In this document: positions 1 through 10,785 of the stretch, piece by piece
Layout: every line of letters starts with the position of its first letter
Numbering within the stretch: the stretch's first letter is position 1
From: Paracoccaceae bacterium
Lineage (GTDB): Bacteria > Pseudomonadota > Alphaproteobacteria > Rhodobacterales > Rhodobacteraceae
Direction of reading: 5' to 3'
Assembly: GCA_014323785.1 (NCBI GenBank)
Contig: JACONJ010000014.1
Coordinates: forward strand, 1-52,554
Length of the DNA stretch: 52,554 bases
The notes under the pieces: model-generated
Told to the model about the DNA's origin: nothing
Database searches by the model: none
Seen by the model: only the letters and a program-made list of their open reading frames with translations
Translations under genes and position numbers: made by a program

Positions 1-63
1 TCGCGCCGCCCCTTGCGTGTGCGCCCCGTGTGCTGATAGGCAGGCGCAGGCGGGGGAACCATC

Positions 64-1757
64 ATGCCGGTTTTGAACTGGATCGGAAAAGACGCGGTTG
101 TGAACCATCACCGGGCGGTGCCGTATCGCCTGGTGCATTGCGATGGCGCGGCCTCGGCCGGGGACCGCGCCGCGGGCAACCTTCTGGTGCAGGGTGACAA
201 TCTGGAGGCGTTGAAGGCCCTTCTGCCCTATTACGGCGGGCAGGTGAAATGCATCTACATTGACCCGCCCTATAACACCGGGAATGAGGGCTGGGTGTAT
301 AATGACAACGTGAATGCGCCGGATATGCGGGCCTGGCTGGGCCGGGTTGTGGGGCGCGAGGCCGAAGACCTGTCGCGCCACGACAAGTGGCTGTGCATGA
401 TGTATCCGCGCCTGCGCCTGCTGCGCGACTTCCTGCGCCAAGACGGCGTGATCTTTGTGAGCATTGATGATGTTGAGGCAGGTCACCTGCGCCTGATGAT
501 GGATGAGATTTTTAGTGAAAGAAATTTTATCACACAGATAGTCGTTGAAGCGAACGCTCGTGGCCAGACTTATAAAGCCATAGCCAGAACACACGAACAC
601 CTGCTTGTTTATGGGAAAACAAATGCCGTTGAGATTTTTGAATTATCCGATAATGATCGGCCATTCAAACTCCAAGATGAGCGCGGAGGCTACGAGCTTT
701 GGAATTTGCGGAATACAAACCATTATTTCAACAGGGAAACAAGCCCGACACTATTTTTCCCGATTTACGCTGCACCGGAATCTTTTGAGCGTGACCATCA
801 CCGCGTATCTTTGGAAAGGTCATCCCCTGAGCAGATAGAGATATTCCCGCTCGACGGTGAATTGAATGACGACTGCTGGCGGTGGAGTCAAAATCTTATC
901 CGCCAAAAAGACCTGTCCGGCAATGCGCCCGACTTGATTGCCCGAAAAGTGAGAAGCGGGAAATGGAGCGTTTATCAGCGTGCCCGCAAAACAACAAAAA
1001 AGGCAAAGACTATTTTCAAAGGGCCTGAATACATCAATCAAACCGGGACAAACCAGCTAACATCTATGGGGCTGCGCGGGGCGTTTGATTTTCCAAAGCC
1101 CATCGGATTACTGGGCACAATTTTGGAACTTGTGACAGTCCCCGGCGATCTGATCCTCGATTCCTTCGCTGGGTCGGGCACCACGGGCCACGCGGTGCTG
1201 GACCTGAATAAACAGGACGGCGGCAACCGCCGCTTCATCCTGGTGGAAATGGAAGAACCCATCGCAACCAGCGTCACCGCCGCCCGCCTGCACCGCGTCA
1301 TCACCGGCTACAACCGCGGCGGCGACCCCGACAAACCCGTCGAAGGGCTGGGCGGCGGCTTTCGCTACTGCCGCCTGGGCACCGCCCTGTTCGATGAATT
1401 CGGCGACATCAGCGCGGGCGTCACCTTTGCCGACCTGGCCGCCCATATCTTCTTTACCGAAACCGGCATGCCCATCCCGTCACGGGCCACGGGCACAACA
1501 CCCCTGCTGGGCACCCACGGGGACCGCGCCGTGTATCTGCTGTTCACACCAAGACAGGAGGAAAGGCAGGAAGAAGGGTCTGGCACACCCCCGGCACCGT
1601 CCTGACCCCCGATGCCCTGGCCACCCTCCCCGCCCCGCCAAAGGGCTTCAACGGCACACAGGTGATCTATGCCGGGGGCACCACCATCCCCCCGCACCGC
1701 CTGCGCACCCAAAACATCACGTTCAAACAAATCCCCTATCAAATCCAGGGGGCATGA
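64..1757 (+). pseudogene. mod: Type III restriction-modification DNA methyltransferase (Mod), C-terminus frameshifted
   Basis: Adenine-specific DNA methyltransferase of a type III restriction-modification system. The open frame from the ATG at 64 runs 513 codons to 1605. It carries the catalytic motif DPPY at residues 67-70 and the AdoMet-binding motif FAGSG near residues 368-372, an order (DPPY, target recognition region, FxGxG) typical of beta-class enzymes such as Mod. The family C-terminus is not in this frame. Residues resembling it (WHTPGTVLTPDAL, then NITFKQIPY) lie in another frame from about 1581 to a TGA at 1755-1757. That TGA overlaps the ATG of the next gene as ATGA, which supports 1757 as the ancestral end. 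One extra base near 1549 would join the two parts. The catalytic part may still be made with an altered tail of about 15-20 residues. The centre, roughly 505-1125, is visibly AT-richer than its flanks. Confidence 0.85.
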
Positions 1758-3742
1758 CAATGGCAGTACCCGATTTTGAGTTGAAAGAGTATCAGCGCAT
1801 CGCGCTGGACCGCTTCACCGCCTGGCTGCGCACCACCGCGGAAACGGGGGCCGATACGGCCTTTTACCAGGCCACCGGATTCCCCTACCGGCCCGCGCCC
1901 CACGTGGACCCGGAAACACCCTATGTCTGCCTGCGGGTACCCACCGGCGGCGGCAAGACCCTGCTGGCGGCGCACGCCATCGGCAGTGCCGCGCGGGAAT
2001 ACCTGGCCACACCGAACCCGATGGTTCTGTGGCTGGTGCCCTCGACCGCGATCCTTGACCAAACCCTTACCGCCCTGAACACTGAAACCCACCCCTATCG
2101 CGCGGCCTTGGCCCGGGATTTTGGCCGCAACCTGTCCATCATGACCAAGGCCGGGGCTTTGACAATGGCACGGGCCGATGCAACTGGCGGGGCCGTGGTG
2201 ATCGTGTCCACCATTCAATCCTTCCGCCGTGAGGATGAACAGGGCAGGGAAAATCCCGAGGGCCTGAAAGTCTATGAAGATGCGGGCGCGCTTATGGACC
2301 ATTTCGCCACCCTGACCCAGGAACAGAACGCCCCCTTGGACAAGGTCGACGGCACCAGCCGCCCGATTGCATCGCTGGCCAACCTGCTGCGCCTGCATCG
2401 CCCGATGGTAATCGTGGATGAGGCGCACAACAGCCGCACCGATCTGTCCTTTCGCACGCTGGCCCGGTTTCACCCGTCGCTGATCCTGGAATTAACCGCC
2501 ACCCCGCAGACCGACCATACCCCGGCGCGGGGCAAACACGCCTCAAACATCCTGCATTCTGTTTCTGCCGCCGAGTTGAAAGCGGAAGAGATGATCAAAA
2601 TGCCCATCCGCCTGACCACCGATAGCGCGTGGACCAGAACCGTGGGCGCGGCCATGGACAGCCAAAGGATGCTGGAAGAGGCAGCACAGGCCGAGCAGGC
2701 CGAAACCGGCGAATATATCCGCCCGATCATCCTGTTCCAGGCGCAAAGCGCGTCACGCACCGACCCGCACCGCCTGACCTGGCAGAGGATCGAGGCACAT
2801 TTGAAAACGGAACAGCGCATCCCGGCAGACCAGATCGCCGTTCACACAGGGCCGCGCAAAGACCTTGATGCCATCCCGGACATGTTTGACCCGAAATGCC
2901 CCGTGCGATACATCATCACCGTTGCAAAACTGAAAGAGGGCTGGGACTGCCCCTTTGCCTATGTGCTGTGTTCGGTGGCTGATCAGGTCTCTCCGGTGGC
3001 CGTGGAACAAATCCTGGGCCGCATTCTGCGCATGCCCAAAGCCAGGCGGAAGCGGCGCGATGCGCTGAACCAATCCTACGCCTACATTGTATCGCACAGT
3101 TTTGACACCACCGCGCAGCAGCTCAAAACGGGGCTGATAGAAGGCGCGGGTTTCAACTGGCTGGAGGCCGCGCAGATCGTGGCCCCGCTGCGGGACATGG
3201 GCATATCAGGGGTTGCTGAAAACCATCTGTATGAATCCGACCCGCTGCCGGAAGAGATCGCACAGCCAGGGGTAATTGCCGCCGCGCTGGGAAAACTACC
3301 CCCGTCTGTGAAGACGCGGGTTTCCTTTGACCATGATACGCGCAAACTGTCCTACAAGGGTGCCATGACGCGGGACAGCCGGAATATCCTGCACCTTGGC
3401 CTGGCAACTGTTCCGCAGATGGGCCAGCATATTGACCGTCTTTACGCGAAAACCAATAACTTCCGGACCAATGCCGCCGGAGAGGATACCAAACCGCCGT
3501 TCATTGTGCCGATGCTGGGGATTCGCAGGCAGGGCAAGATGCAACCCTTTGCGCAGGAACATTTCCTTGACCAGCCATGGCGGCTGGAGGCGTGCGATGT
3601 GTCCGACATTGTCAACAGGTTCAGGCTGACAGAAACCAGCCAGACCGGAACAATTAACGTCAGCAATAAGGGCCGGATTGAAATCAGTTTCGCAGCGCAG
3701 CTTCAACGCCAGCTCGCAGGCATTATCAGGGAACCCGCCTAG
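1754..3742 (+). CDS. res: Type III restriction enzyme Res, helicase part (ends at in-frame amber)
   Basis: ATP-dependent DNA translocase/helicase portion of a type III restriction enzyme, 662 codons. The start is the ATG at 1754, which overlaps the Mod stop in the other frame (ATGA); the open frame extends further upstream but only through Mod sequence. Walker A is PTGGGKT at residues 63-69, the DEAH box is at residues 222-225, and a motif VI-like QILGRILRMP lies in the second RecA domain. The frame is closed by TAG at 3740-3742. Translation in the same frame continues directly after it (TLPRLANWIDAG) into the nuclease domain annotated next. The two pieces together would make about 888 residues, the usual Res size. 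As sequenced, the product would hydrolyse ATP but carry no nuclease. Confidence 0.9.
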   Translation: MTMAVPDFELKEYQRIALDRFTAWLRTTAETGADTAFYQATGFPYRPAPHVDPETPYVCLRVPTGGGKTLLAAHAIGSAAREYLATPNPMVLWLVPSTAILDQTLTALNTETHPYRAALARDFGRNLSIMTKAGALTMARADATGGAVVIVSTIQSFRREDEQGRENPEGLKVYEDAGALMDHFATLTQEQNAPLDKVDGTSRPIASLANLLRLHRPMVIVDEAHNSRTDLSFRTLARFHPSLILELTATPQTDHTPARGKHASNILHSVSAAELKAEEMIKMPIRLTTDSAWTRTVGAAMDSQRMLEEAAQAEQAETGEYIRPIILFQAQSASRTDPHRLTWQRIEAHLKTEQRIPADQIAVHTGPRKDLDAIPDMFDPKCPVRYIITVAKLKEGWDCPFAYVLCSVADQVSPVAVEQILGRILRMPKARRKRRDALNQSYAYIVSHSFDTTAQQLKTGLIEGAGFNWLEAAQIVAPLRDMGISGVAENHLYESDPLPEEIAQPGVIAAALGKLPPSVKTRVSFDHDTRKLSYKGAMTRDSRNILHLGLATVPQMGQHIDRLYAKTNNFRTNAAGEDTKPPFIVPMLGIRRQGKMQPFAQEHFLDQPWRLEACDVSDIVNRFRLTETSQTGTINVSNKGRIEISFAAQLQRQLAGIIREPA

Positions 3743-3781
3743 ACCCTGCCGCGCCTTGCCAACTGGATTGACGCAGGCATT

Positions 3782-4420
3782 GTGCATCCCGACATCACCA
3801 GGCCAAGTGCAAAAGCATTTATAATGCGGGCGATCAGGGCATTGATGGACTCGGGGTTCACGCTGGATGTGCTTGCCCGCAACAGGAATGATCTGCGCAA
3901 AGCCATGGCCAGGTTCATCCAGGATTTGCGTCGTGAACGGGAGGCTGGCAAGTATAAGGCCCTGTTGGCAACAGGCACGGCCGATTTCGCGGCCAATGCT
4001 AACCTGTCCATGATCTTTGACGAACAGACCTATGCCCCCGGCCAGCCCTATTCCGGGACGACCGTGTTTAACAAGCATTACACCCGTCTTGTCGGCGATC
4101 TGGCCGAAAGCGGCGAAGAATTTGACTGCGCGATCTGCCTTGACCGGCACGACAAGGTCCGCTACTGGATCAGGAATCTTGAAGGCAAGACATCATCGTT
4201 CTGGCTGCAACTGCCGCATGCCAGATTCTATCCCGATTTTGTCGCTATGCTGACTGATGACCGCATTCTTGCTGTTGAATACAAGGGGCAGCATCTGTAT
4301 GACGGGGCAGCGGACAAGCGACAGATCGGCGACACTTGGGCAAAGGCCAGCACGGGCTGGTGCCTGTTCTGCATGCCAACTGATCGCGATTTTGCCCTGA
4401 TTGATCACACGATTGGCTGA
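3782..4420 (+). CDS. Res C-terminal endonuclease domain, separated by amber codon
   Basis: This 212-codon frame from a GTG at 3782 is the remaining C-terminal part of Res. It is in the same frame as the helicase part, with only the TAG at 3740-3742 between them. It contains a PD-(D/E)xK-type nuclease signature: YPDF, then after about a dozen residues AVEYKGQ. This matches the C-terminal nuclease of type III Res proteins. Translation could restart at the GTG, come from amber readthrough, or not occur; no clear ribosome-binding site precedes the GTG. If Res is simply dead, this is a pseudogene fragment. If a restart works, the nuclease would be a separate subunit. Confidence 0.7.
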   Translation: MHPDITRPSAKAFIMRAIRALMDSGFTLDVLARNRNDLRKAMARFIQDLRREREAGKYKALLATGTADFAANANLSMIFDEQTYAPGQPYSGTTVFNKHYTRLVGDLAESGEEFDCAICLDRHDKVRYWIRNLEGKTSSFWLQLPHARFYPDFVAMLTDDRILAVEYKGQHLYDGAADKRQIGDTWAKASTGWCLFCMPTDRDFALIDHTIG

Positions 4421-4555
4421 ACCCGCAGGAACAGGGAGTCCCGATGGGGCTTGATTTACAACGGATTTCCGGCGCGAATAGTCCGGTATTCTGCACCCGC
4501 CGCTGACAGCGGTGCTTTTCGCCTGTGGCCCCCTTGCCAAACCGAAGGCGGGCGG

Positions 4556-4614
4556 GTTTCCTGCCCGGTAGGCCGACAGGGAAACGGGGCCGTCTTCTAC
4601 GCCGCATCGAAGAC
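4556..4614 (+). promoter_or_regulatory. Two inverted repeats in the xdhA leader
   Basis: The 238 bases between the Res end (4420) and xdhA (4659) contain no gene. They hold two hairpin-forming repeats on the plus strand: GTTTCC at 4556-4561 with GGAAAC at 4580-4585, and GTCTTC at 4592-4597 with GAAGAC at 4609-4614. The second ends 45 bases before the xdhA ATG. They may form a structured leader or an operator. I do not recognise a known riboswitch class. Confidence 0.3.
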
Positions 4615-4658
4615 GGGCACTCCCCCCAAACTTGGTAGCGCGGCGGGCATATTGCGAA

Positions 4659-6047
4659 ATGGGGATCCGGTTTCTTCTGAACGGGGAAGCGCAAGAGGTG
4701 GAGGCCACGCCGACCACAACGCTTTTGTATTGGCTGCGCGAACAGGCCCGGCTGACGGGCACCAAGGAGGGCTGCAACGAAGGCGATTGCGGGGCCTGTA
4801 CGGTGATGGTGACGGATGCGCAGGGTAGCCGCGCGCTGAATGCCTGTATTCTGTTTTTGCCGCAGCTGGCCGGAAAGGCAGTGCGCACGGTGGAAGGCAT
4901 CGCAGGGCCAGAGGGCCAGATGCACCCGGTGCAACAGGCGATGGTGGACCATCACGGTAGCCAGTGCGGGTTCTGCACGCCGGGCTTCGTCGTCTCAATG
5001 GCGGTGGCGCATTTGAACAGGCGGACGGATTACGACGATCAACTGGCGGGCAATCTGTGCCGTTGCACGGGCTACGCCCCGATCATCCGGGCGGCGCAGG
5101 CGGCGGCGGACCAGCCCGTGCCCCAGTGGATGCTGGACGATGCCCGGGCAGTACAGCTTCTGCCACCGGACGGCGGGGCGGCGGGTCATCCCCCCCCTTG
5201 CATCCCCAAGGGTGCCGATGATCTGGCCAATTGGTATGAGGCGCACCCCGAAGCAACGCTTATTGCTGGGGCCACGGATGTGGGCCTGTGGGTCACAAAA
5301 GGCCTGCGCGAATTGGCACCGGTGGCGTTTTTGAATCAATGTGAAGATTTGCGCGGAATTGTTGACGATGGCAAAACACTCCGCATTGGTGCCATGGTCA
5401 CGCTGACCGAGCTTCTGCCTATTATGCAGGGTCGGCATCCGGGTTTTGCGGAGATGATCCGGCGCTATGGCGCGGTCCAGGTGCGCAATGCCGCCACGGT
5501 GGGCGGCAATATCGCCAATGGTTCCCCCATCGGGGATGGCCCGCCCGCGCTGATTGCGCTTGGCGCACGGCTGCATTTGCGCAAGGGTGCGGTGCGGCGG
5601 GAAATCCCCCTGGAGGATTTCTTCCTGGATTACGGCAGGCAGGATCGTGCGCCGGGCGAATTCATAGAGGCCGTCAGCCTGCCAGTGCAGCCCGATCATC
5701 TGCGCTGCTACAAATTGTCGAAACGCTTCGATCAGGATATCTCGGCCCTGTGCGGCTGTTTCAATATCCGGGTGGAGAACGGGTATGTGGCCGCGGCACG
5801 GATCGCCTTTGGCGGTATGGCGGGCGTACCGAAACGCGCCAGCAGCGTTGAGGTCGCGCTACAGGGCCAGCCCTGGACCGAAGACACCGTGCGCGGGGCC
5901 ATGGCGCGGTTTGCCAGGGATTTCACACCCTTGAGTGACATGCGCGCCTCGGCCACCTATCGGCTGACAGCAGCACAGAACATGCTGATGCGCGCCTGCC
6001 TGGACAGCCGGGGTGAGGCCGTCAGCGTTCTGGAGGTAAGGCCATGA
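4659..6047 (+). CDS. xdhA: Xanthine dehydrogenase small subunit (FeS/FAD)
   Basis: Electron-transfer subunit of xanthine dehydrogenase, 462 residues. It passes electrons from the molybdenum subunit through two 2Fe-2S clusters to FAD and NAD in purine oxidation. The plant-type ferredoxin cluster ligands are C39, C44, C47 and C63. The second cluster ligands are C103/C106 and C134/C136 (CGFC and CRC motifs). A FAD-binding domain follows, with [11 protein letters not shown] and [16 protein letters not shown] chose the ATG at 4659 because MGIRFLLNG opens the ferredoxin fold; the frame is open further upstream without homology. An 8-C tract inside the gene (around 5190) is in frame. The stop overlaps the xdhB start (ATGA at 6044-6047). 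Confidence 0.95.
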   Translation: MGIRFLLNGEAQEVEATPTTTLLYWLREQARLTGTKEGCNEGDCGACTVMVTDAQGSRALNACILFLPQLAGKAVRTVEGIAGPEGQMHPVQQAMVDHHGSQCGFCTPGFVVSMAVAHLNRRTDYDDQLAGNLCRCTGYAPIIRAAQAAADQPVPQWMLDDARAVQLLPPDGGAAGHPPPCIPKGADDLANWYEAHPEATLIAGATDVGLWVTKGLRELAPVAFLNQCEDLRGIVDDGKTLRIGAMVTLTELLPIMQGRHPGFAEMIRRYGAVQVRNAATVGGNIANGSPIGDGPPALIALGARLHLRKGAVRREIPLEDFFLDYGRQDRAPGEFIEAVSLPVQPDHLRCYKLSKRFDQDISALCGCFNIRVENGYVAAARIAFGGMAGVPKRASSVEVALQGQPWTEDTVRGAMARFARDFTPLSDMRASATYRLTAAQNMLMRACLDSRGEAVSVLEVRP

Positions 6048-8431
6048 GTGTGCACGCCCCCCTGCCCCATGACGCCGCCGCGCTGCATGTCACCGGGGCG
6101 GCGCGATACATTGATGATGGTCCGGTGCCGGGGGATTGCCTGCATCTGGCCTTTGGCCTTAGCCGGATCGCGGCAGGGCGGGTCACGACACTCCAGCTGG
6201 ATGCCGTCCGCGCGGCCCCCGGTATCGTTGCCGTGTTGTCAGGTGCAGATTTTGATGTGATCCCCGATTGCTCCCCCTCAGCCCATGATGAACCCCTTCT
6301 GTCTGATGGTGCGGTGCATTATCTGGGCCAGCCGCTGTTTCTGGTGGTGGCCCGGAGCCATCTGGCGGCGCGCCGGGCCGCAGTTCTGGCCGAGGTGGCG
6401 TATAAAGAGGCCCCCCCGATCCTGTCCATTGATGACGCACTGGCGGCGGGCAGCCTTTTTGAGGACGGCCCGCGGGTTTACATCAAGGGCAACGTCGAGG
6501 CCGCACTGGCGCAAGCTCCGCGGGTGATCGAAGGACGGATCGATATCGGCGGGCAGGAACATTTCTATCTGGAAGGCCAGGCCGCGCTGGCACTGCCGCA
6601 GGAAGGTGGTGATATGGTTGTCCAGTCCTCCAGCCAGCACCCGACCGAGATTCAGCACAAGGTGGCCGAGGCCATCGGGAAGCCGATGCATGCTGTACGG
6701 GTCGAGGTGCGGCGCATGGGCGGCGGGTTCGGTGGCAAGGAAAGCCAAGGCAATCATCTGGCCATCGCCTGTGCGGTGGTCGCCGCGCGCACCGGGCAGC
6801 CGGTAAAGATGCGCTATGACCGGGATGATGATTTCCTGATCACTGGCAAACGGCACGATCTGCGGATCGAGTATCGCGCCGGTGTGGATGACGAAGGGCG
6901 CATCCTGGCGGTCGATTTCGTGCACTCCATGCGCTGCGGCTGGTCACAGGATCTCAGCCTGCCAGTGGCGGATCGGGCGATGCTGCATGCGGATAATGCC
7001 TATCTTCTGCCGCATGTGCGCATCACCTCTTACCGGTTGCGGACCAACACCCAAAGTGCCACGGCGTTTCGCGGCTTTGGCGGGCCACAAGGCATGGCGG
7101 GGATTGAACGGGTGATGGACCATATCGCCCACGCGCTGGGGCGCGATCCGCTACAGGTGCGGTGCCGCAATTACTACCAAGCCGCGCGAACCGAGGGGAC
7201 GGTTCCGGACAGAACCGATCCGGGTGGGCGCGGCACGATGCGTACAGGGACAGGCCACGGGCACGGTGCACATTCCCCGATGCCGATGGTCGGGCAGAAC
7301 ACCACACCCTATGGCATGGAGGTGACCGATTTCATCCTGCACAAGATGACCGATGCCTTGGCCGCGCGCTGCAACTATGCCGAACGGCGGGGGGCGGCGG
7401 CGACATGGAATGCCACCAACCCGGTGCTGAAACGCGGGATCGCGTTGACCCCGGTGAAATTTGGCATTTCTTTCACGCTGACACATCTGAACCAGGCTGG
7501 TGCGCTGGTGCATGTCTATCAGGATGGCTCAATCCACATGACCCATGGCGGGACCGAGATGGGCCAGGGCCTGTTTCAAAAGGTGGCGCAAGTGGCCGCG
7601 GCGCGATTCGGGGTTCCCCTGGACCAGGTGAAAATCACAGCGACCGATACCGCCAAGGTACCCAATACTTCGGCCACGGCGGCCAGTTCCGGCAGCGATC
7701 TGAACGGGATGGCGGTGCAAAATGCCTGCGACAAGATCAAGGCCCGGATCGCGGGGGTGGTCGCTCCGGATTTGCAGGCAGAACCGGGCGCGGTGGTGTT
7801 CAGGGATGGCATGGTGTGCGCAGGCGGGGCCGAAATGCCCTTTACCGAGGCGGTGGCAAAAACGTATATGGCGCGCGTCAGCCTAAGCGCGACGGGGTTT
7901 TACCGCACACCCGGGCTAGAGTGGGACCAGCGCACCGGGCGCGGGCGGCCGTTCTTCTACTTCGCCTATGGTACGGCCTGTTCAGAAGTGGTGATCGACA
8001 CACTGACGGGCGAGAATCGGATTTTGCGTACGGATATTTTGCACGATTGCGGCACATCGCTGAACCCGGCCCTGGATATCGGGCAGATCGAGGGTGGATT
8101 CGTGCAAGGTGCGGGCTGGCTGACGACAGAGGAACTGGTCTGGGACGCGAAGGGCGCACTGCGAACCCATGCGCCGTCAACCTACAAAATCCCGGCCGCA
8201 TCGGACCGGCCTGACATATTCAATGTGAACCTGTGGGATCAACCGAACCGCGAGGGAACCATCTATCGCTCCAAAGCCGTGGGGGAACCGCCCCTGATGC
8301 TGGCAATCAGTGTGCTATCGGCATTGCAGGCGGCCTGCGCAGCCTGCGGACCGCATTTCCCCGACCTGCAGGCCCCCGCAACGCCCGAGGCGGTTCTGGC
8401 GGCGGTGGCCCGTTCACGGGGTTCAAGGTGA
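6044..8431 (+). CDS. xdhB: Xanthine dehydrogenase molybdopterin-binding subunit
   Basis: Catalytic subunit carrying the molybdopterin cofactor, 795 residues, which hydroxylates hypanthine-type purines. Family landmarks include GGGFGGKE near residue 226, AFRGFGGPQ in the middle, and KAVGEPPL with the catalytic Glu near residue 748. It is translationally coupled to xdhA by a four-base overlap. Oddity: between RNYY (about residue 379) and TTPYG (about residue 420) there is a Gly/His/Arg-rich stretch of some 40 residues ([13 protein letters not shown]) where I would expect only a short loop. The usual assembly chaperone gene xdhC does not follow; the next gene is on the opposite strand. Confidence 0.95.
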   Translation: MSVHAPLPHDAAALHVTGAARYIDDGPVPGDCLHLAFGLSRIAAGRVTTLQLDAVRAAPGIVAVLSGADFDVIPDCSPSAHDEPLLSDGAVHYLGQPLFLVVARSHLAARRAAVLAEVAYKEAPPILSIDDALAAGSLFEDGPRVYIKGNVEAALAQAPRVIEGRIDIGGQEHFYLEGQAALALPQEGGDMVVQSSSQHPTEIQHKVAEAIGKPMHAVRVEVRRMGGGFGGKESQGNHLAIACAVVAARTGQPVKMRYDRDDDFLITGKRHDLRIEYRAGVDDEGRILAVDFVHSMRCGWSQDLSLPVADRAMLHADNAYLLPHVRITSYRLRTNTQSATAFRGFGGPQGMAGIERVMDHIAHALGRDPLQVRCRNYYQAARTEGTVPDRTDPGGRGTMRTGTGHGHGAHSPMPMVGQNTTPYGMEVTDFILHKMTDALAARCNYAERRGAAATWNATNPVLKRGIALTPVKFGISFTLTHLNQAGALVHVYQDGSIHMTHGGTEMGQGLFQKVAQVAAARFGVPLDQVKITATDTAKVPNTSATAASSGSDLNGMAVQNACDKIKARIAGVVAPDLQAEPGAVVFRDGMVCAGGAEMPFTEAVAKTYMARVSLSATGFYRTPGLEWDQRTGRGRPFFYFAYGTACSEVVIDTLTGENRILRTDILHDCGTSLNPALDIGQIEGGFVQGAGWLTTEELVWDAKGALRTHAPSTYKIPAASDRPDIFNVNLWDQPNREGTIYRSKAVGEPPLMLAISVLSALQAACAACGPHFPDLQAPATPEAVLAAVARSRGSR

Positions 8432-8497
8432 AAGGCAAACGCTCTGGCTGATCGGGTTGCCGCAGCGACCATTGTGTATCCGAACGTGCGCGACTGG

Positions 8498-8617
8498 TCA
8501 CAGGACACGCGTATTTTTGGTGTGGATCGTCGCGTCGATCCAAGCATATCCCACATATCGCACCATCAGTTCGGCATCACGCACGTCGGGCAGACGCACG
8601 TATAAGTCAGACGCCAT
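8498..8617 (-). CDS. Candidate 39-residue protein overlapping the HD hydrolase stop
   Basis: A small frame on the minus strand starts with ATG at 8617, inside the last codons of the HD hydrolase gene (stop 8607-8609). It ends at TGA 8498-8500. The product begins MASDLYVRLPDVRDAEL and ends HTKNTRVL. The overlap with the upstream stop suggests translational coupling, and the residues look protein-like. I recognise no family. It could also be chance reading in a gap between convergent genes. Confidence 0.35.
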   Translation of the reverse strand: MASDLYVRLPDVRDAELMVRYVGYAWIDATIHTKNTRVL

Positions 8618-9212
8618 CGGTCGCTGTCATCAGTGCCGCGTGGCGGGCGGTAAACGCGGCGCGGACCTCAACCGGGGGGCGCGGACACAGGGTCAGGCCA
8701 TCTGCCAAATCCCCGGCGGGCTGGCCAAAGAACCTGTCCGCCTCGGCCTGAGTGAACCCGGCCAGTTGCGTCGCTTCCAGCCAGGCAGAGACCCGATCAG
8801 CACGTTTGATCCGCGCTTTTACGGTTTTCGGCAGGCTGGCGGGGAGCCCGAACCGAAGATGGATCGCGGCACTCAGCCGGGCATCCAATGCACTATATCC
8901 CGGCCCGACGGCGGCTTTCACAGGGCTGATCATATCGCCGATCACATATTCCGGCGCGTCGTGCAACAGTGCGGCAAGATGCCATTTGGCCGCGGCATAC
9001 GGGACAAGACGGCGGTGAACATCTTCGACAAGAAGGGAATGTTCGGCCACGGAATAAGGATAGTTTCCCCGCGTCTGGCCATTCCAACGCGCAACAAAGG
9101 CCAGGCCGTGGGCGATATCCTCAATCTCGATATCGACGGGCGTGGGGTCCAGCAAATCCAGGCGGCGACCCGACAGCATCCGCTGCCATGCGCGCGGCGG
9201 CACCTTGGGCAT
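8607..9212 (-). CDS. HD-domain phosphohydrolase, YfbR-like
   Basis: Predicted metal-dependent phosphohydrolase of the HD superfamily, 201 residues, probably acting on nucleotides (YfbR-type 5'-deoxynucleotidases are the nearest group I know). Metal-binding histidines and aspartate are visible in SVAEHSLLV and LLHDAPEYVIGD, the H...HD pattern, with a later D in the helix KRADRVS. The start is the ATG at 9212 (MPKVPPRAWQRML); the longer open frame upstream has no family-like sequence and runs through the ahcY leader. It is divergent from ahcY with 176 bases between the starts. The exact substrate is unknown. Confidence 0.85.
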   Translation of the reverse strand: MPKVPPRAWQRMLSGRRLDLLDPTPVDIEIEDIAHGLAFVARWNGQTRGNYPYSVAEHSLLVEDVHRRLVPYAAAKWHLAALLHDAPEYVIGDMISPVKAAVGPGYSALDARLSAAIHLRFGLPASLPKTVKARIKRADRVSAWLEATQLAGFTQAEADRFFGQPAGDLADGLTLCPRPPVEVRAAFTARHAALMTATDGV

Positions 9213-9323
9213 AATGCGTTCCGCGACAATCCAATTTGCCTTGGCATAGGTGGCCCGACACAAAAGAACAACCGCCTGCCGCACTCCATCCCACCCATGT
9301 TGCCGGGCACCCTTGCCGAAACG

Positions 9324-9360
9324 CGGGCAGCCTGCTACGTGGCCCCGAACAATGCCCGCT
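9324..9360 (+). promoter_or_regulatory. Inverted repeat in the ahcY leader
   Basis: GCGGGCA at 9324-9330 pairs perfectly with TGCCCGC at 9354-9360. An inner GCC/GGC pair (9331-9333 with 9342-9344) could extend the stem. The repeat lies just upstream of the purine-rich ribosome-binding stretch (AGAGGAGAGGGAGAGG) and 29 bases before the ahcY GTG. A cis-acting RNA responding to methyl-cycle metabolites is plausible here. The sequence does not match the S-adenosylhomocysteine riboswitch consensus as I remember it, so no class is assigned. Confidence 0.35.
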
Positions 9361-9388
9361 ACACCAGAGGAGAGGGAGAGGTTGCCCC

Positions 9389-10780
<1,392 letters not shown>

Positions 10781-10785
10781 CGAAC

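Noticed and set aside
1394-1753. Upstream extension of the res frame
   Set aside because: It overlaps mod, has no family-like sequence, and the ATGA junction supports ATG 1754.
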